64,000 nucleotides of DNA from contig NZ_JAGETY010000001.1 in assembly GCF_017571525.1 (NCBI RefSeq), positions 310,001-374,000 of the forward strand, written 5' to 3'. Positions 1 to 8,055 of this stretch are shown here, one piece after another. The stretch's first letter is position 1. Each line of letters begins with the position of its first letter. Below the pieces are notes generated by a model. The model was not told the origin of the DNA. It did not search any database and saw only the letters and a list, made by a program, of their open reading frames with translations. The stretch is from Hymenobacter sp. BT559 (GTDB taxonomy: Bacteria > Bacteroidota > Bacteroidia > Cytophagales > Hymenobacteraceae). Position numbers and translations under genes: made by a program.

Positions 1-1
1 G

Positions 2-220
2 CAGAGTGTGGCCGTGGTGCGCGAGCTGGGCATCGACATGGCCAAGTTGAATGTGAACGGCGGCTCTATTGCCCTGGGCCACCCGCTCGGGTCGAGCGGC
101 GCCCGCATCATTGCCACATTGGTGCACGAAATGCAGCGCCGCGAGGGCGTGCGCTATGGCCTGGCGGCCATGTGCGTGGGCGTGGGCCAGGGCACAGCCA
201 TTGTGCTAGAAAAAATGTAA
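2..220 (+). CDS. Thiolase (acetyl-CoA acyltransferase), C-terminal part only
   Basis: The reading frame is open from the left edge, so the 5' part lies outside the window. The visible 72 residues carry the two C-terminal thiolase signatures. One is the block [19 protein letters not shown], with the catalytic His in GHPLG. The other is the active-site Cys in MCVGVGQG, followed by the short family-typical end. Thiolases condense or cleave acyl-CoA and acetyl-CoA in fatty-acid beta-oxidation or acetoacetyl-CoA metabolism. The visible part does not separate a biosynthetic AtoB-type from a degradative FadA-type enzyme. It is followed by two tandem hairpins and then kynU. Confidence 0.93.
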   Translation, partial: QSVAVVRELGIDMAKLNVNGGSIALGHPLGSSGARIIATLVHEMQRREGVRYGLAAMCVGVGQGTAIVLEKM

Positions 221-226
221 GCCTGG

Positions 227-285
227 CGCGGGCTCGCTGAGCCCGCGTATTGAATGACCTATGCGCGGGCTTACAGAGCCCGCGC
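227..285. repeat. Two tandem hairpins sharing the same stem word
   Basis: Two adjacent perfect hairpins occupy the thiolase-kynU gap. The first has arms 227-235 and 239-247 (9 bp, 3-nt loop); the second has arms 263-271 and 277-285 (9 bp, 5-nt loop). Both stems are built from CGCGGGCT and its complement. There is no T-run, so a classical terminator is unlikely for either strand. They may be a REP-like unit, an mRNA-stabilising structure, or a leader structure for kynU, whose ATG is at 300. Confidence 0.7.
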
Positions 286-299
286 TACTTCCCACCCGC

Positions 300-1577
300 A
301 TGACCTACGATGCTTCGCCTGCCTTTGCCGCTGCCCAGGATGCAGCCGATTCGCTAGCCCCCTTCCGGCAGGAATTTCATATCCCACCCGGGCCCGATGG
401 GCAGCCCACGGCTTACTTCTGCGGCAACTCGCTGGGGCTGCTGCCCAAAGCCGCCCGCGCCGCGGTAGAGGCCGAGTTTAAATCGTGGGAAACGCAGGCG
501 GTGGAAGGTCACTTTCACGGCGAGTCGCCTTGGATGTATTACCAGGACACCCTAGCCGACGCTACGGCCCGGGTGGTAGGCGCCAAACCTATTGAGGTGG
601 TCGTAATGAACACCTTAACGGTGAATCTGCACCTGCTGCTCATCTCTTTCTACCAGCCCACCGCCACGCGCTACAAGGTACTGATGGAGGGCGGCGCCTT
701 CCCCTCGGACCAGTATGCGCTCGAAAGCCAGGCGCGCCTGCACGGCCTCGACCCGGCCGAGGCCATCGTGGAGATGACTCCGCGGCCCGGCGAGCACACG
801 CTGCGCACCGAGGATATTGAGGCCAAAATCGCGGAGCTTGGCGACTCGCTAGCCACGGTCATTTTTGGTGGCATCAACTATTACACCGGGCAGGTGTTCG
901 ATATGGCAGCTATCACGAAGGCCGGGCACGCGGTGGGCGCCACCGTGGGCTTCGACCTGGCCCACGCGGCCGGCAACGTGGTGCTAAGCCTGCACGACTG
1001 GGACGTGGATTTTGCCTGCTGGTGCACTTACAAGTACCTCAACTCGGGGCCGGGCGGCACCTCGGGGGTGTTTATTAATGAGCGCTTTGCGCACCGGCCT
1101 GACCTGCTGCGGCTAGCCGGCTGGTGGGGCTACGACCCCAAGGAGCGCTTCCAGATGAAGCCGGGCTTCCGGCCGTCGCCGGGTGCGGCGGGCTGGCAGC
1201 TCTCGTGCGGGCAGGTGCTGCCCATGGCCGTGCACCGTGCCAACCTGGATATTTTTGACCGCGCCGGGGGTGTGGCCGCCCTGCGCCAGAAAAGCGAGAA
1301 GCTCACCGGCTACCTCGAATACCTGATTCAGCAGCTAGGCCTGCCGAAGTCGAAGTTTGAGATTATCACCCCCGCCGACCCTGGCCAGCGCGGCTGCCAG
1401 CTGTCGCTGCTGGTAAATGAGCGGGGCCGTGAGTTGTTCGATTTTCTGGCGGCGCGCGGCATCATTGCCGACTGGCGCGAGCCAAATGTGATTCGCCTCG
1501 CACCCGTTCCGCTCTATAATTCGTTTGAGGATGTACGCAGAGCGGGGGCGGCGCTTGCGGAGTTTTACAGTGCGTAG
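300..1577 (+). CDS. kynU: Kynureninase
   Basis: PLP-dependent hydrolase that splits kynurenine or 3-hydroxykynurenine into (3-hydroxy)anthranilate and alanine in tryptophan breakdown and NAD synthesis. With the ATG at 300 the protein is 425 residues, the normal family length. The open frame extends to 261, but that extra segment would be translated from the upstream hairpin. Visible signatures are the PLP-anchoring GFDLAHAAGN, and CTYKYLNSGPGG with the Schiff-base lysine at about residue 245. Two further pathway steps are encoded in the window: kmo at 30023-31399 and haaO at 49916-50449. The gene is not co-operonic with either of them. Confidence 0.95.
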   Translation: MTYDASPAFAAAQDAADSLAPFRQEFHIPPGPDGQPTAYFCGNSLGLLPKAARAAVEAEFKSWETQAVEGHFHGESPWMYYQDTLADATARVVGAKPIEVVVMNTLTVNLHLLLISFYQPTATRYKVLMEGGAFPSDQYALESQARLHGLDPAEAIVEMTPRPGEHTLRTEDIEAKIAELGDSLATVIFGGINYYTGQVFDMAAITKAGHAVGATVGFDLAHAAGNVVLSLHDWDVDFACWCTYKYLNSGPGGTSGVFINERFAHRPDLLRLAGWWGYDPKERFQMKPGFRPSPGAAGWQLSCGQVLPMAVHRANLDIFDRAGGVAALRQKSEKLTGYLEYLIQQLGLPKSKFEIITPADPGQRGCQLSLLVNERGRELFDFLAARGIIADWREPNVIRLAPVPLYNSFEDVRRAGAALAEFYSA

Positions 1578-1640
1578 TAAACAGTGAGCAGCTAGAAGCC
1601 CGCTGCCTACTGTGCGCTGCGCATTATGCTTCAATTTGTT

Positions 1641-2312
1641 ATGGAAGATTACGTCGCCAAGATGGCGCTCAAGCCCGATGCGGCGCTGCGCGAATACGTG
1701 ACGGGCCACGCCCAGTACCGCGAAGATGCCGTGCTGGCCGCCCTCGACGAGCTGCGCCACCGCGGCCAGCCCGCCCCCGAAGAAGCTAGCCTGCGCCCAG
1801 GCCTCGAAGCGGCCGTGCAAGCCCAGCGGGCCGAGGCTGCTGCCAAGGCTAGCGAGCTAAACCGCACCGAAACCCAGGCGGTGCCCGACGAAGAGCAGCC
1901 CGTACTTTACACGCCGGGCGTGATTGTGCTGTTTTCAGTGCTTTTTAACACCATCATCACCGGAGCGGTGCTGCTGGCCCTTAACCTGCGCCGCCTCAAG
2001 CAAACGAAAGCTATTTGGGGCCTAGTCGCCTTTGTGCTGGCATATTTGGTCGCCGAGGCTGTAGTGGTCAACCTCCTGATGCAGCGCTACGTGCTAAGTC
2101 CCTGGTTTATATCGTTGCTGAATTTGCCAGCCATCTTGATTTACATTCTGTGGTTTTGGCCGCGCTACGTGGGCACTTATCAGTTTCAGCCGCGCGGCTG
2201 GTTGATACCGCTGCTGGTGTGCTTTATCATCGTGATGGGGCTAGGAATGGTTCTTTCGCACATTCCGGGCGCCGCTCAGCTACTAAAGCAGCAAACCCAG
2301 CAAGCACCCTAG
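1641..2312 (+). CDS. Small integral membrane protein of unknown function
   Basis: About 223 residues from the ATG at 1641; an in-frame ATG at 1626 is also possible. The first 90 residues are hydrophilic, rich in Ala/Glu, and begin with a motif-like stretch about alternating helices (a sequence such as EYVTGHAQYREDAVLAALDELRHRG). Four hydrophobic segments follow, near residues 92-115, 128-150, 160-178 and 190-212. No enzyme motif was recognised. The Ala/Glu-rich N-terminus resembles those of other uncharacterised Bacteroidota membrane proteins, but I cannot name a family. It ends just before a strong bidirectional terminator. Confidence 0.7.
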   Translation: MEDYVAKMALKPDAALREYVTGHAQYREDAVLAALDELRHRGQPAPEEASLRPGLEAAVQAQRAEAAAKASELNRTETQAVPDEEQPVLYTPGVIVLFSVLFNTIITGAVLLALNLRRLKQTKAIWGLVAFVLAYLVAEAVVVNLLMQRYVLSPWFISLLNLPAILIYILWFWPRYVGTYQFQPRGWLIPLLVCFIIVMGLGMVLSHIPGAAQLLKQQTQQAP

Positions 2313-2326
2313 CCAAGTAAACCCAC

Positions 2327-2363
2327 AAAAAGGCCGCCCGAACCAAGTTCAGGCGGCCTTTTT
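2327..2363. terminator. Bidirectional rho-independent terminator
   Basis: A perfect 12-bp stem (2327-2338 with 2352-2363) has an A-run on the left and a T-run on the right. It therefore reads as stem plus U-tract on both strands. It lies between the convergent membrane protein (ending 2312) and psd (ending 2388). Confidence 0.9.
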
Positions 2364-2387
2364 AATTGCCTTAATGCCAGCTACGGG

Positions 2388-3053
2388 CTAGCCCTTCAGC
2401 TGGCACAGCACGGTTTCGCCGCCTTTCACTTTCTGGCCGAGCTCTACTTTGATGTCGGCGTCGAGCGGCACGAACACATCGACCCGCGAGCCAAATTTGA
2501 TAAAGCCAAACTCTTCGCCCTGGCTTACTTCATCGCCTTCGTTGACGTACCACACAATGCGGCGCGCCATGGCGCCGGCTATCTGGCGGAAGAGTACCAG
2601 CGGGCCGGCATCGCTTTCCACTACTACTGTGGTGCGCTCGTTGTCGGTGCTGCTTTTGGGGTGCCAAGCCAGCAGGTATTTGCCGGGGTGATATTTGAAA
2701 TACTTGACAATGCCTGATACCGGGTTACGGGTAATGTGCACGTTGATGGGCGACATAAACACGCTAATCTGACGGCGTGCATCCTCAAAGTACTCGGGCT
2801 CAAATACTTCCTCTATCACCACTACTTTGCCATCGGCGGGGGCTAGCAGCAGGTCTTCGTGGGTGAGCAGGCGCCGGAAGGGCGAGCGAAAGAACTGAAG
2901 CAGCGCCAAGAATGCCACCACCGAAGCCCCCGCGAAAATGCGGTTAAACACTACGTTGGGCCCGTTGTAGCGGCTTAGCAGCAGGTTGAGGGCCAGCAGC
3001 ACGAGCAGCGTCACGAACAAGATGCGGCGGCCCTCTTTGTGTATTTTAATCAC
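2388..3053 (-). CDS. psd: Phosphatidylserine decarboxylase proenzyme
   Basis: Converts phosphatidylserine to phosphatidylethanolamine at the inner membrane. The 221-residue protein is of the short type. It has two N-terminal membrane segments (about residues 11-27 and 38-53), the conserved MSPINVHITR (about 100-109), and the self-cleavage site FGSR with Gly188-Ser189, where the pyruvoyl group forms. The start codon is GTG (3051-3053). No in-frame ATG lies between it and an upstream stop inside the neighbouring inverted repeat. The 34-bp repeat arm begins only a few bases upstream of the start, so the leader of this gene is repeat DNA. It groups with cdsA on the same strand, separated by gdhA. 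Confidence 0.94.
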   Translation of the reverse strand: MIKIHKEGRRILFVTLLVLLALNLLLSRYNGPNVVFNRIFAGASVVAFLALLQFFRSPFRRLLTHEDLLLAPADGKVVVIEEVFEPEYFEDARRQISVFMSPINVHITRNPVSGIVKYFKYHPGKYLLAWHPKSSTDNERTTVVVESDAGPLVLFRQIAGAMARRIVWYVNEGDEVSQGEEFGFIKFGSRVDVFVPLDADIKVELGQKVKGGETVLCQLKG

Positions 3054-3056
3054 AGA

Positions 3057-3347
3057 TTCAAACGGATTTAACGGATTTCGCAGCTACGCCCGCCTGTGGC
3101 GGGCTGACTACGCGGATTACTCTTGCGTTTACGTGCGTACGCTTGGTTGGTAGACAGTTTTTAGCGCTTCGCGGTGCCTTGCGCCTCAAAAATAGAAAGA
3201 CGCGGGCCAACCGACCCACGCCTTCCGGTATTTTAACTACTATATACTCAATCGGCTCTTCCCAGCAGCTCAACAAACAGCTTAACAAACTCAGTAGTCA
3301 GCCTGCGTTAGCAGGCGTAGCTGCGAAATCCGTTAAATCCGTTTGAA
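3057..3347. repeat. 291-bp element bounded by 34-bp perfect inverted repeats
   Basis: Arms 3057-3090 and 3314-3347 are perfect 34-bp inverted repeats, each containing two copies of the word AACGGATTT. Homology continues inward with a gap: GGCTGACTAC at 3102-3111 matches its complement at 3294-3303. The 200-odd bases between hold no convincing gene; the short open frames read straight through the arms. The element fills the whole psd-gdhA gap. Size and structure resemble a MITE-like or foldback element, but no flanking target duplication was evident and no transposase is present. Confidence 0.75.
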
Positions 3348-3360
3348 GCTGCGGTCGGGC

Positions 3361-4650
3361 TTAGTAGCCGCCGCGGTATTTATACGTTTGAGCTACTTTG
3401 TCGATGGCCACCACGTAGGCCGCGATGCGCAGCGAAATATTGTATTTCTGGCTGGTAGCGTACACCTTCTCGAAGGCTTCGGTCATGATGCGGTCGGCGC
3501 GCTCGGTCACCATATCCAGGCTCCACTTGAAGCCCTGCTTATTCTGCACCCACTCGAAGTAACTCACCGTTACGCCGCCCGAGTTGGCCAGAATGTCGGG
3601 TACTACCGAAATGCCTTTGCCGTAGATAATGGGGTCGGCCGAAGCCGAGGTGGGGCCGTTAGCGCCTTCTACAATCAGCTTGGCTTGAATGTAGGGTGCA
3701 TTATGCTCGGTAATAACATCTTCTACCGCAGCCGGCACCAGCACGTCTACCGCCGAGGTGAGCAGCTTGCTGGGGTCCATGGGGCTAGCCCCCTCAAAGC
3801 CTTCGAGGCGGCCGCCGTGGGCATTTTTATAGGCAATGGCATCGTCGATGTTGATGCCGTTGTCGTTCCAGTAGGCGCCCGAGATATCAGAAACGCCCTT
3901 GATGGTCAAGCCTTTGTCGAACATCAGCTTGGCCGTCCACGAGCCCACGTTGCCGAAGCCCTGAATGGCGACCGAAGTTTCCTCAATCTTCATACCCAGC
4001 TTATTCATAGCTGCCAGGCACGAAATCATGACGCCACGGCCGGTGGCCTCGGTGCGCCCGAGCGAGCCCCCCATTACCAGGGGCTTGCCCGTGACCACGG
4101 CCGAAGCCGTCTGGCCCACCGTCTTGGAGAATTCGTCCATAATCCAAGCCATCTCGCGGGGGCCGGTGCCCATGTCGGGAGCCGGAATGTCGCGGTCAGG
4201 GCCGAATACGTCTTTCATCGACACCGTATAGGCGCGGGTGAGCCGCTCAATCTCGCCGGCGCTCATGGTGGTCGGGTCGCAGATGATGCCGCCCTTGGCA
4301 CCGCCGTAGGGAATATCTACCACGGCGCACTTCCAGGTCATCCAGGCGGCCAGCGCCTTCACCTCGTCGAGGTTTACGTTCTTATCGTAGCGAATACCGC
4401 CTTTGCTAGGGCCCAGAATGGTGTTGTGCACCACGCGGTAGCCCTCGAATACGCGTACCTTGCCATCGTCCATCGACACGGGCAGGTGCACAATTACCTG
4501 CTTGTCGGGTGCCTTCAGCACTTCGTAGGTGGTATCATCGAGTCCCAGGATTTCGGCCGCTACATTAAAGCGCGACATCATGGACTCAAGCGGATTTTCG
4601 GTATTCTCGACCCGGGGGGCGGGTTCTTTATACACAGTGGTGGCTGCCAT
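3361..4650 (-). CDS. gdhA: Glutamate dehydrogenase (Glu/Leu/Phe/Val family)
   Basis: Interconverts glutamate with 2-oxoglutarate and ammonia, linking nitrogen and carbon metabolism. The protein has 429 residues, normal for the hexameric class. The substrate domain shows GPSKGGIRYD and KCAVVDIPYGGAKGGI, with the catalytic lysine region. The nucleotide-binding domain has the Rossmann motif QGFGNVGSWTA. An ATG start at 4650 follows a good TAnnTTTG promoter element at 4718-4725. Cofactor preference (NAD or NADP) cannot be read safely. It sits between psd and cdsA without obvious functional linkage to them. Confidence 0.95.
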   Translation of the reverse strand: MAATTVYKEPAPRVENTENPLESMMSRFNVAAEILGLDDTTYEVLKAPDKQVIVHLPVSMDDGKVRVFEGYRVVHNTILGPSKGGIRYDKNVNLDEVKALAAWMTWKCAVVDIPYGGAKGGIICDPTTMSAGEIERLTRAYTVSMKDVFGPDRDIPAPDMGTGPREMAWIMDEFSKTVGQTASAVVTGKPLVMGGSLGRTEATGRGVMISCLAAMNKLGMKIEETSVAIQGFGNVGSWTAKLMFDKGLTIKGVSDISGAYWNDNGINIDDAIAYKNAHGGRLEGFEGASPMDPSKLLTSAVDVLVPAAVEDVITEHNAPYIQAKLIVEGANGPTSASADPIIYGKGISVVPDILANSGGVTVSYFEWVQNKQGFKWSLDMVTERADRIMTEAFEKVYATSQKYNISLRIAAYVVAIDKVAQTYKYRGGY

Positions 4651-4717
4651 GTGAGGGGGTAATGGGGTGAGGGTTGGGTGGGATATGAAGGACGTATGCG
4701 CTTACGAAAAAGCGCCG

Positions 4718-4725
4718 CAAAGGTA
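4718..4725 (-). promoter_or_regulatory. Bacteroidota -7 element for gdhA
   Basis: The minus strand reads TACCTTTG, an exact match to the TAnnTTTG consensus of the Bacteroidota primary sigma factor, about 68 nt upstream of the gdhA ATG. No clear -33 TTTG partner was seen, because the region upstream enters a palindrome (4736-4806). Confidence 0.55.
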
Positions 4726-4735
4726 CGTTTGCCGA

Positions 4736-4806
4736 TGAGTGAATGGGCGAATGAGTAAATAAGCGAATGGTCGCACTAAGCATTTACTCATTCGCCCATT
4801 CACTCA
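4736..4806. repeat. 25-bp perfect palindrome on the cdsA stop codon
   Basis: Arms 4736-4760 and 4782-4806 are perfect inverted repeats of 25 bp. They are made of variations on the word GAATGAGT. The right arm contains the cdsA stop codon (4804-4806). There is no U-tract. The composition resembles the palindrome at 37139-37209. Confidence 0.8.
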
Positions 4807-5796
4807 CTGAAACAGCGCTTGCAGCAGCGCCAGCACCGGCAGCACCAGCAAAAAGGCATCGAAACGGTCGAGCAGGCCGCCGTGGCCGGGCAGAAAGGTG
4901 CCCGAGTCTTTCACGCCCGCGCTGCGCTTGAGCATCGACTCGGCCAGGTCGCCGAGCGGGCCAAACACGGCCACCACGCCCGCCGCCACCAGCCGGTGGC
5001 TCAGCGGAATATCGGGCAGGAAGTAGCCAGCTGCCCAGCCTACTAGCAAAGTGAGTGCAGCACCGCCAGCCCAACCTTCCCAGGTTTTGCCGGGCGAGAT
5101 GCTGGGCGCCAGCTTGTGCTTGCCAAAGTTTTTGCCGGCGAAATAGGCGCCCGTGTCCGCGGCCCACACAAAGAAGATGAGGCAGAACACGCGGCCGGGC
5201 TCAAAGTGGCCCGAACCATAGGCAATGACGCTCAGCATGGCCATCGGCAGGCTGACGTAGAGCAGGCCCGTGATGGTGGCACCAATATTATTGGCGGGCT
5301 GGCCGTTATTCGGCCATAAAAGTATCTCGCGCAGCATCAGCAGCACCAGCAATACCAGTGCGCCCCCTAGCCACACGGGCGCCGAGAGTATCGCCGTGCA
5401 CGCCTTGAGCCACCCGGCAGCTTGGCCAGGAACGGCCTGCGGCAGAGCAGATAATGGCGGAAAAATAGTCCACCCAGTAGGCCAGCCAAATAGCTTGGCA
5501 TACACAGCATAGCCCACCGCAAAATTGATGGCTAGAAAAATGACGACTCCCACTACAATGCCTAGCCAAAATGCCGGCTTCATGCCGCTAGCCCGGGTAA
5601 TGCGATAAAACTCTTTCAGAATAACCGCCTGCACCGCTGCAAAGAATACCGCGAACGAGACAGGCCCGCCAAAGGTGCAGCCTGCCAGCAGCACCGCTGC
5701 CAACGCCCCCCAAATGGCGCGCAGGCGCAGGTTGCTAGGGCCCTTCTTGGGCTCGGTCGGTTCGGGGGCAGCAGAAGGGGTAGCGTCTGGGTTCAA
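4804..5796 (-). CDS. cdsA: Phosphatidate cytidylyltransferase (CDP-diglyceride synthase)
   Basis: Makes CDP-diacylglycerol from phosphatidic acid and CTP, the branch point of phospholipid synthesis in the inner membrane. The protein has 330 residues and many hydrophobic helices. The C-terminal family signature is complete: SMLKRSAGVKDSG followed by GHGGLLDRFDAF (about residues 284-313), with the metal-binding acidic residues. The longest frame opens with TTG at 5796; no nearby in-frame ATG gives a family-like N-terminus, so the exact start is uncertain. The CPBP protease gene lies 42 bp upstream on the same strand, suggesting co-transcription. Confidence 0.93.
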   Translation of the reverse strand: MNPDATPSAAPEPTEPKKGPSNLRLRAIWGALAAVLLAGCTFGGPVSFAVFFAAVQAVILKEFYRITRASGMKPAFWLGIVVGVVIFLAINFAVGYAVYAKLFGWPTGWTIFPPLSALPQAVPGQAAGWLKACTAILSAPVWLGGALVLLVLLMLREILLWPNNGQPANNIGATITGLLYVSLPMAMLSVIAYGSGHFEPGRVFCLIFFVWAADTGAYFAGKNFGKHKLAPSISPGKTWEGWAGGAALTLLVGWAAGYFLPDIPLSHRLVAAGVVAVFGPLGDLAESMLKRSAGVKDSGTFLPGHGGLLDRFDAFLLVLPVLALLQALFQ

Positions 5797-5838
5797 ATCG
5801 GGCAGAGGTTGGAGCCGGCGCGGCTCGTTGTGGAAAAG

Positions 5839-6807
5839 CTAGGGCAGCACCCGCTCGCTGGGCGGGGCGGGGTCGAAAGCGGCAGTTGGGCGGCCATCCT
5901 CCCAGCGTTGGTGCAGCCAGTAGAGCAGCGCGGCAGTGAGCGCAGCCGAGGCCAGCACGGCGGGCACGGGTACGGCTACGTTGGCGTCGGGGTTAAAAGA
6001 GCCGGGCAGCTGCTTGGTCTGAAAAAGATACAGCAGCAGCAGTTGAAAGGCATTCTGAGTGAAGTGCGCGGCCATCGAGACCACGATGTTGCCGCTCCAC
6101 TCATACAGGTACCCTAGCACCAAGCCCAGCACGAAGCGCGGCACAAACCCAAAAAACTGCACGTGAATGGCCGAAAAAATGGCCGCTGCCAGCCACACAC
6201 CCACGTGCCGCGACCCGAACCACTGCACCAGGCAGCGCTGCACGCCGCCCCGAAACACCAGCTCCTCGGCCACGGCTGGCACGATGGCAATGACGATGAG
6301 GCCCACCAGCAGCCGGCCGGGCGAGTTAAAATCGGTGAGAAACTTGGTGAGGCCAGCGGCCTGGTCTTCTTTGTCGCGGGCCCAGAGCTCGAAGTCGTGC
6401 AGCGTGGCGGGAAAGTGCGCATTGGCATTCCAGCTCACTAGGGCCGACAAAAACGGCACCGAGCACAGAATAACGAGCCCGGCCGCCACCGGCCACCACC
6501 CGGCCCCCAGCCGGCGCGGCGCAAAGTAGCTGGCTACCGACTGCCCCAGCAGGCGCGGCAGCACCAGTGCCCCCGCCCCCACCCCAGCCAGCGATAAGCC
6601 TTGGTAGAGCATCAGCGCATCCCAGCCGTGGGGGTATTGGTCGGGCATGGCCGCCAGGTTGGCAAATTGCAGCATCGAGATGCCATACAACGCATTGGCT
6701 AGCACCAGCGCCAGCAGACTGGCCAGGCATAGCCCCGCCACGGCTAGCCCCAGCAGCATGAGCAGTTGCACGGCAGGGTGCACGGGGCGCGGAGCTAAAC
6801 CTTTCAT
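5839..6807 (-). CDS. CPBP-family intramembrane metalloprotease
   Basis: Type II CAAX-prenyl-protease/bacteriocin-processing (Abi/CPBP) membrane protein of about 322 residues from the ATG at 6807; a TTG at 6888 would extend it. The catalytic motifs are complete: EELVFRGG (EExxxR, about residue 178), FSAIHVQFF (FxxxH, about 214) and AAHFTQNA (HxxxN, about 249), inside hydrophobic helices. Substrates of such proteins in Bacteroidota are mostly unknown; some members only scaffold. It is immediately upstream of cdsA and divergent from dusB. Confidence 0.9.
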   Translation of the reverse strand: MKGLAPRPVHPAVQLLMLLGLAVAGLCLASLLALVLANALYGISMLQFANLAAMPDQYPHGWDALMLYQGLSLAGVGAGALVLPRLLGQSVASYFAPRRLGAGWWPVAAGLVILCSVPFLSALVSWNANAHFPATLHDFELWARDKEDQAAGLTKFLTDFNSPGRLLVGLIVIAIVPAVAEELVFRGGVQRCLVQWFGSRHVGVWLAAAIFSAIHVQFFGFVPRFVLGLVLGYLYEWSGNIVVSMAAHFTQNAFQLLLLYLFQTKQLPGSFNPDANVAVPVPAVLASAALTAALLYWLHQRWEDGRPTAAFDPAPPSERVLP

Positions 6808-6924
6808 AAGGGCAGGGGTGTTCAAGGGGGTGTAAATTTGCGCAATAAATATTCGTCCGTCATGCTTTGGCACTCTGCTGCCAGACAAACATGATGTTCT
6901 TTTACTTGAAGCTCATCCATCTCC

Positions 6925-7914
6925 GTGGTCACTATTCGTAACATCCAACTGCCCGACTTCCCGCTTCTGCTAGCCCCCATGGAGGACGTGAGCGACCCGC
7001 CCTTCCGGGCTGTGTGCAAGGCCAACGGTGCCGACCTGATGTACACCGAATTCATTTCCTCGGAGGGCCTCATTCGGGCGGCGGCCAAGAGCCGGCAGAA
7101 GCTCGATGTATTTGACTACGAGCGCCCTATCGGCATTCAGCTGTTCGGCTCTGATGTGGAAACGATGGGCGAGTGCGCGGCCATCAGCACCGAGGCCGGG
7201 CCCGACCTCATCGACATCAACTACGGCTGCCCCGTGAAGCAGGTAGCCCTGCGCGGTGCGGGCGCTGCCCTGCTGCGCGACATTCCGAAGATGGTGGCCA
7301 TGACGGCCGCGGTCGTTAAAAACACCCACCTGCCCGTGACGGTGAAAACCCGCCTGGGCTGGGACAACGATACCCTGAACGTGGAGGAAGTGGCCGAGCG
7401 CCTGCAAGATGTAGGCATTGAGGCCCTTACCGTGCACGGCCGCACCCGCGTGCAGCTCTACAAAGGCGAGGCCGACTGGCGCCTCATCGCCAAAATAAAA
7501 GAAAATCCGCGCATCAAAATCCCGATTTTTGGCAACGGCGACATCGACTCGCCGGAGAAAGCGCTTGAATACAAAACCCGCTATGGCGTAGATGGCGTGA
7601 TGATAGGCCGGGCGGCCATCGGCTACCCCTGGATTTTCCGGGAGGTGAAGCACTTTGTAGCCACTGGCCAGCACCTAGCCCCGCCTACCCTGGAAGAGCG
7701 CATTGCCATGTGCAAGATGCACTTCGACAAAAGCCTGGAGTGGAAAGGCCCTAAAGCCGGCATATTCGAGATGCGCCGCCACTACGCGCACTATTTCCGC
7801 GGCCTGGAGGGCGCCAAGCAATGGCGCACCCGCCTGGTCGATGCCGAGAACGGCGAGCAGGTGTATGCCATTTTGGAGGAAATCGCGGCTAGCGACGCGG
7901 TGTTAGTGGGGTAG
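6925..7914 (+). CDS. dusB: tRNA-dihydrouridine synthase (DusB-type)
   Basis: FMN-dependent reduction of specific uridines in the D-loop of tRNA. The protein has 329 residues. It starts with the typical LLLAPMEDVSDPPFR and carries INYGCPVKQV with the catalytic acid Cys at about residue 102. The family LTVHGRTR and the FMN phosphate-binding NGDIDSPE then GVDGVMIGRAAIG follow. The frame begins with GTG at 6925; there is no better in-frame ATG upstream. The DusB subclass is inferred from the G-C-P-V-K signature and overall length. It diverges from the CPBP gene and is followed by a large palindrome. Confidence 0.93.
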   Translation: MVTIRNIQLPDFPLLLAPMEDVSDPPFRAVCKANGADLMYTEFISSEGLIRAAAKSRQKLDVFDYERPIGIQLFGSDVETMGECAAISTEAGPDLIDINYGCPVKQVALRGAGAALLRDIPKMVAMTAAVVKNTHLPVTVKTRLGWDNDTLNVEEVAERLQDVGIEALTVHGRTRVQLYKGEADWRLIAKIKENPRIKIPIFGNGDIDSPEKALEYKTRYGVDGVMIGRAAIGYPWIFREVKHFVATGQHLAPPTLEERIAMCKMHFDKSLEWKGPKAGIFEMRRHYAHYFRGLEGAKQWRTRLVDAENGEQVYAILEEIAASDAVLVG

Positions 7915-7924
7915 CTTAGCATAA

Positions 7925-8045
7925 AAAATCGTCTGTCATTGCGAGCGCAGCGCGGCAATCTTTCCTTCACGCTAGGGGTACTAACTCAATGAAGCGAACG
8001 ACAAGGAAAGATTGCCGCGCTGCGCTCGCAATGACAGACGATTTT
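7925..8045. repeat. Family-B long palindrome, copy 1 (43-bp perfect arms)
   Basis: Arms 7925-7967 and 8003-8045 are perfect 43-bp inverted repeats around a 35-nt spacer. The arms include the widespread word GTCATTGCGAGCGCAGCG. The outer ends are A/T-rich, so the RNA would read as a stem followed by U's on both strands. It lies between the convergent dusB and DUF4174 genes. The spacer contains GCTAGGGGTACTA, also found in the centre of the family-A copy at 53611-53704. A second, diverged copy of family B is at 39209-39300. Confidence 0.9.
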
Positions 8046-8055
8046 CATGTCAGAA

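Noticed and set aside
3058..3346. Two short open frames inside the inverted-repeat element
   Set aside because: Both read through the 34-bp arms and end in the same repeat-derived peptide from either strand, so they are by-products of the repeat, not genes.
3343..4662. Long plus-strand open frame (about 439 codons) opposite gdhA
   Set aside because: It mirrors gdhA codon for codon on the other strand. The product is His/Gly/Ala-rich with no domain, which is typical of antisense frames in GC-rich genes.
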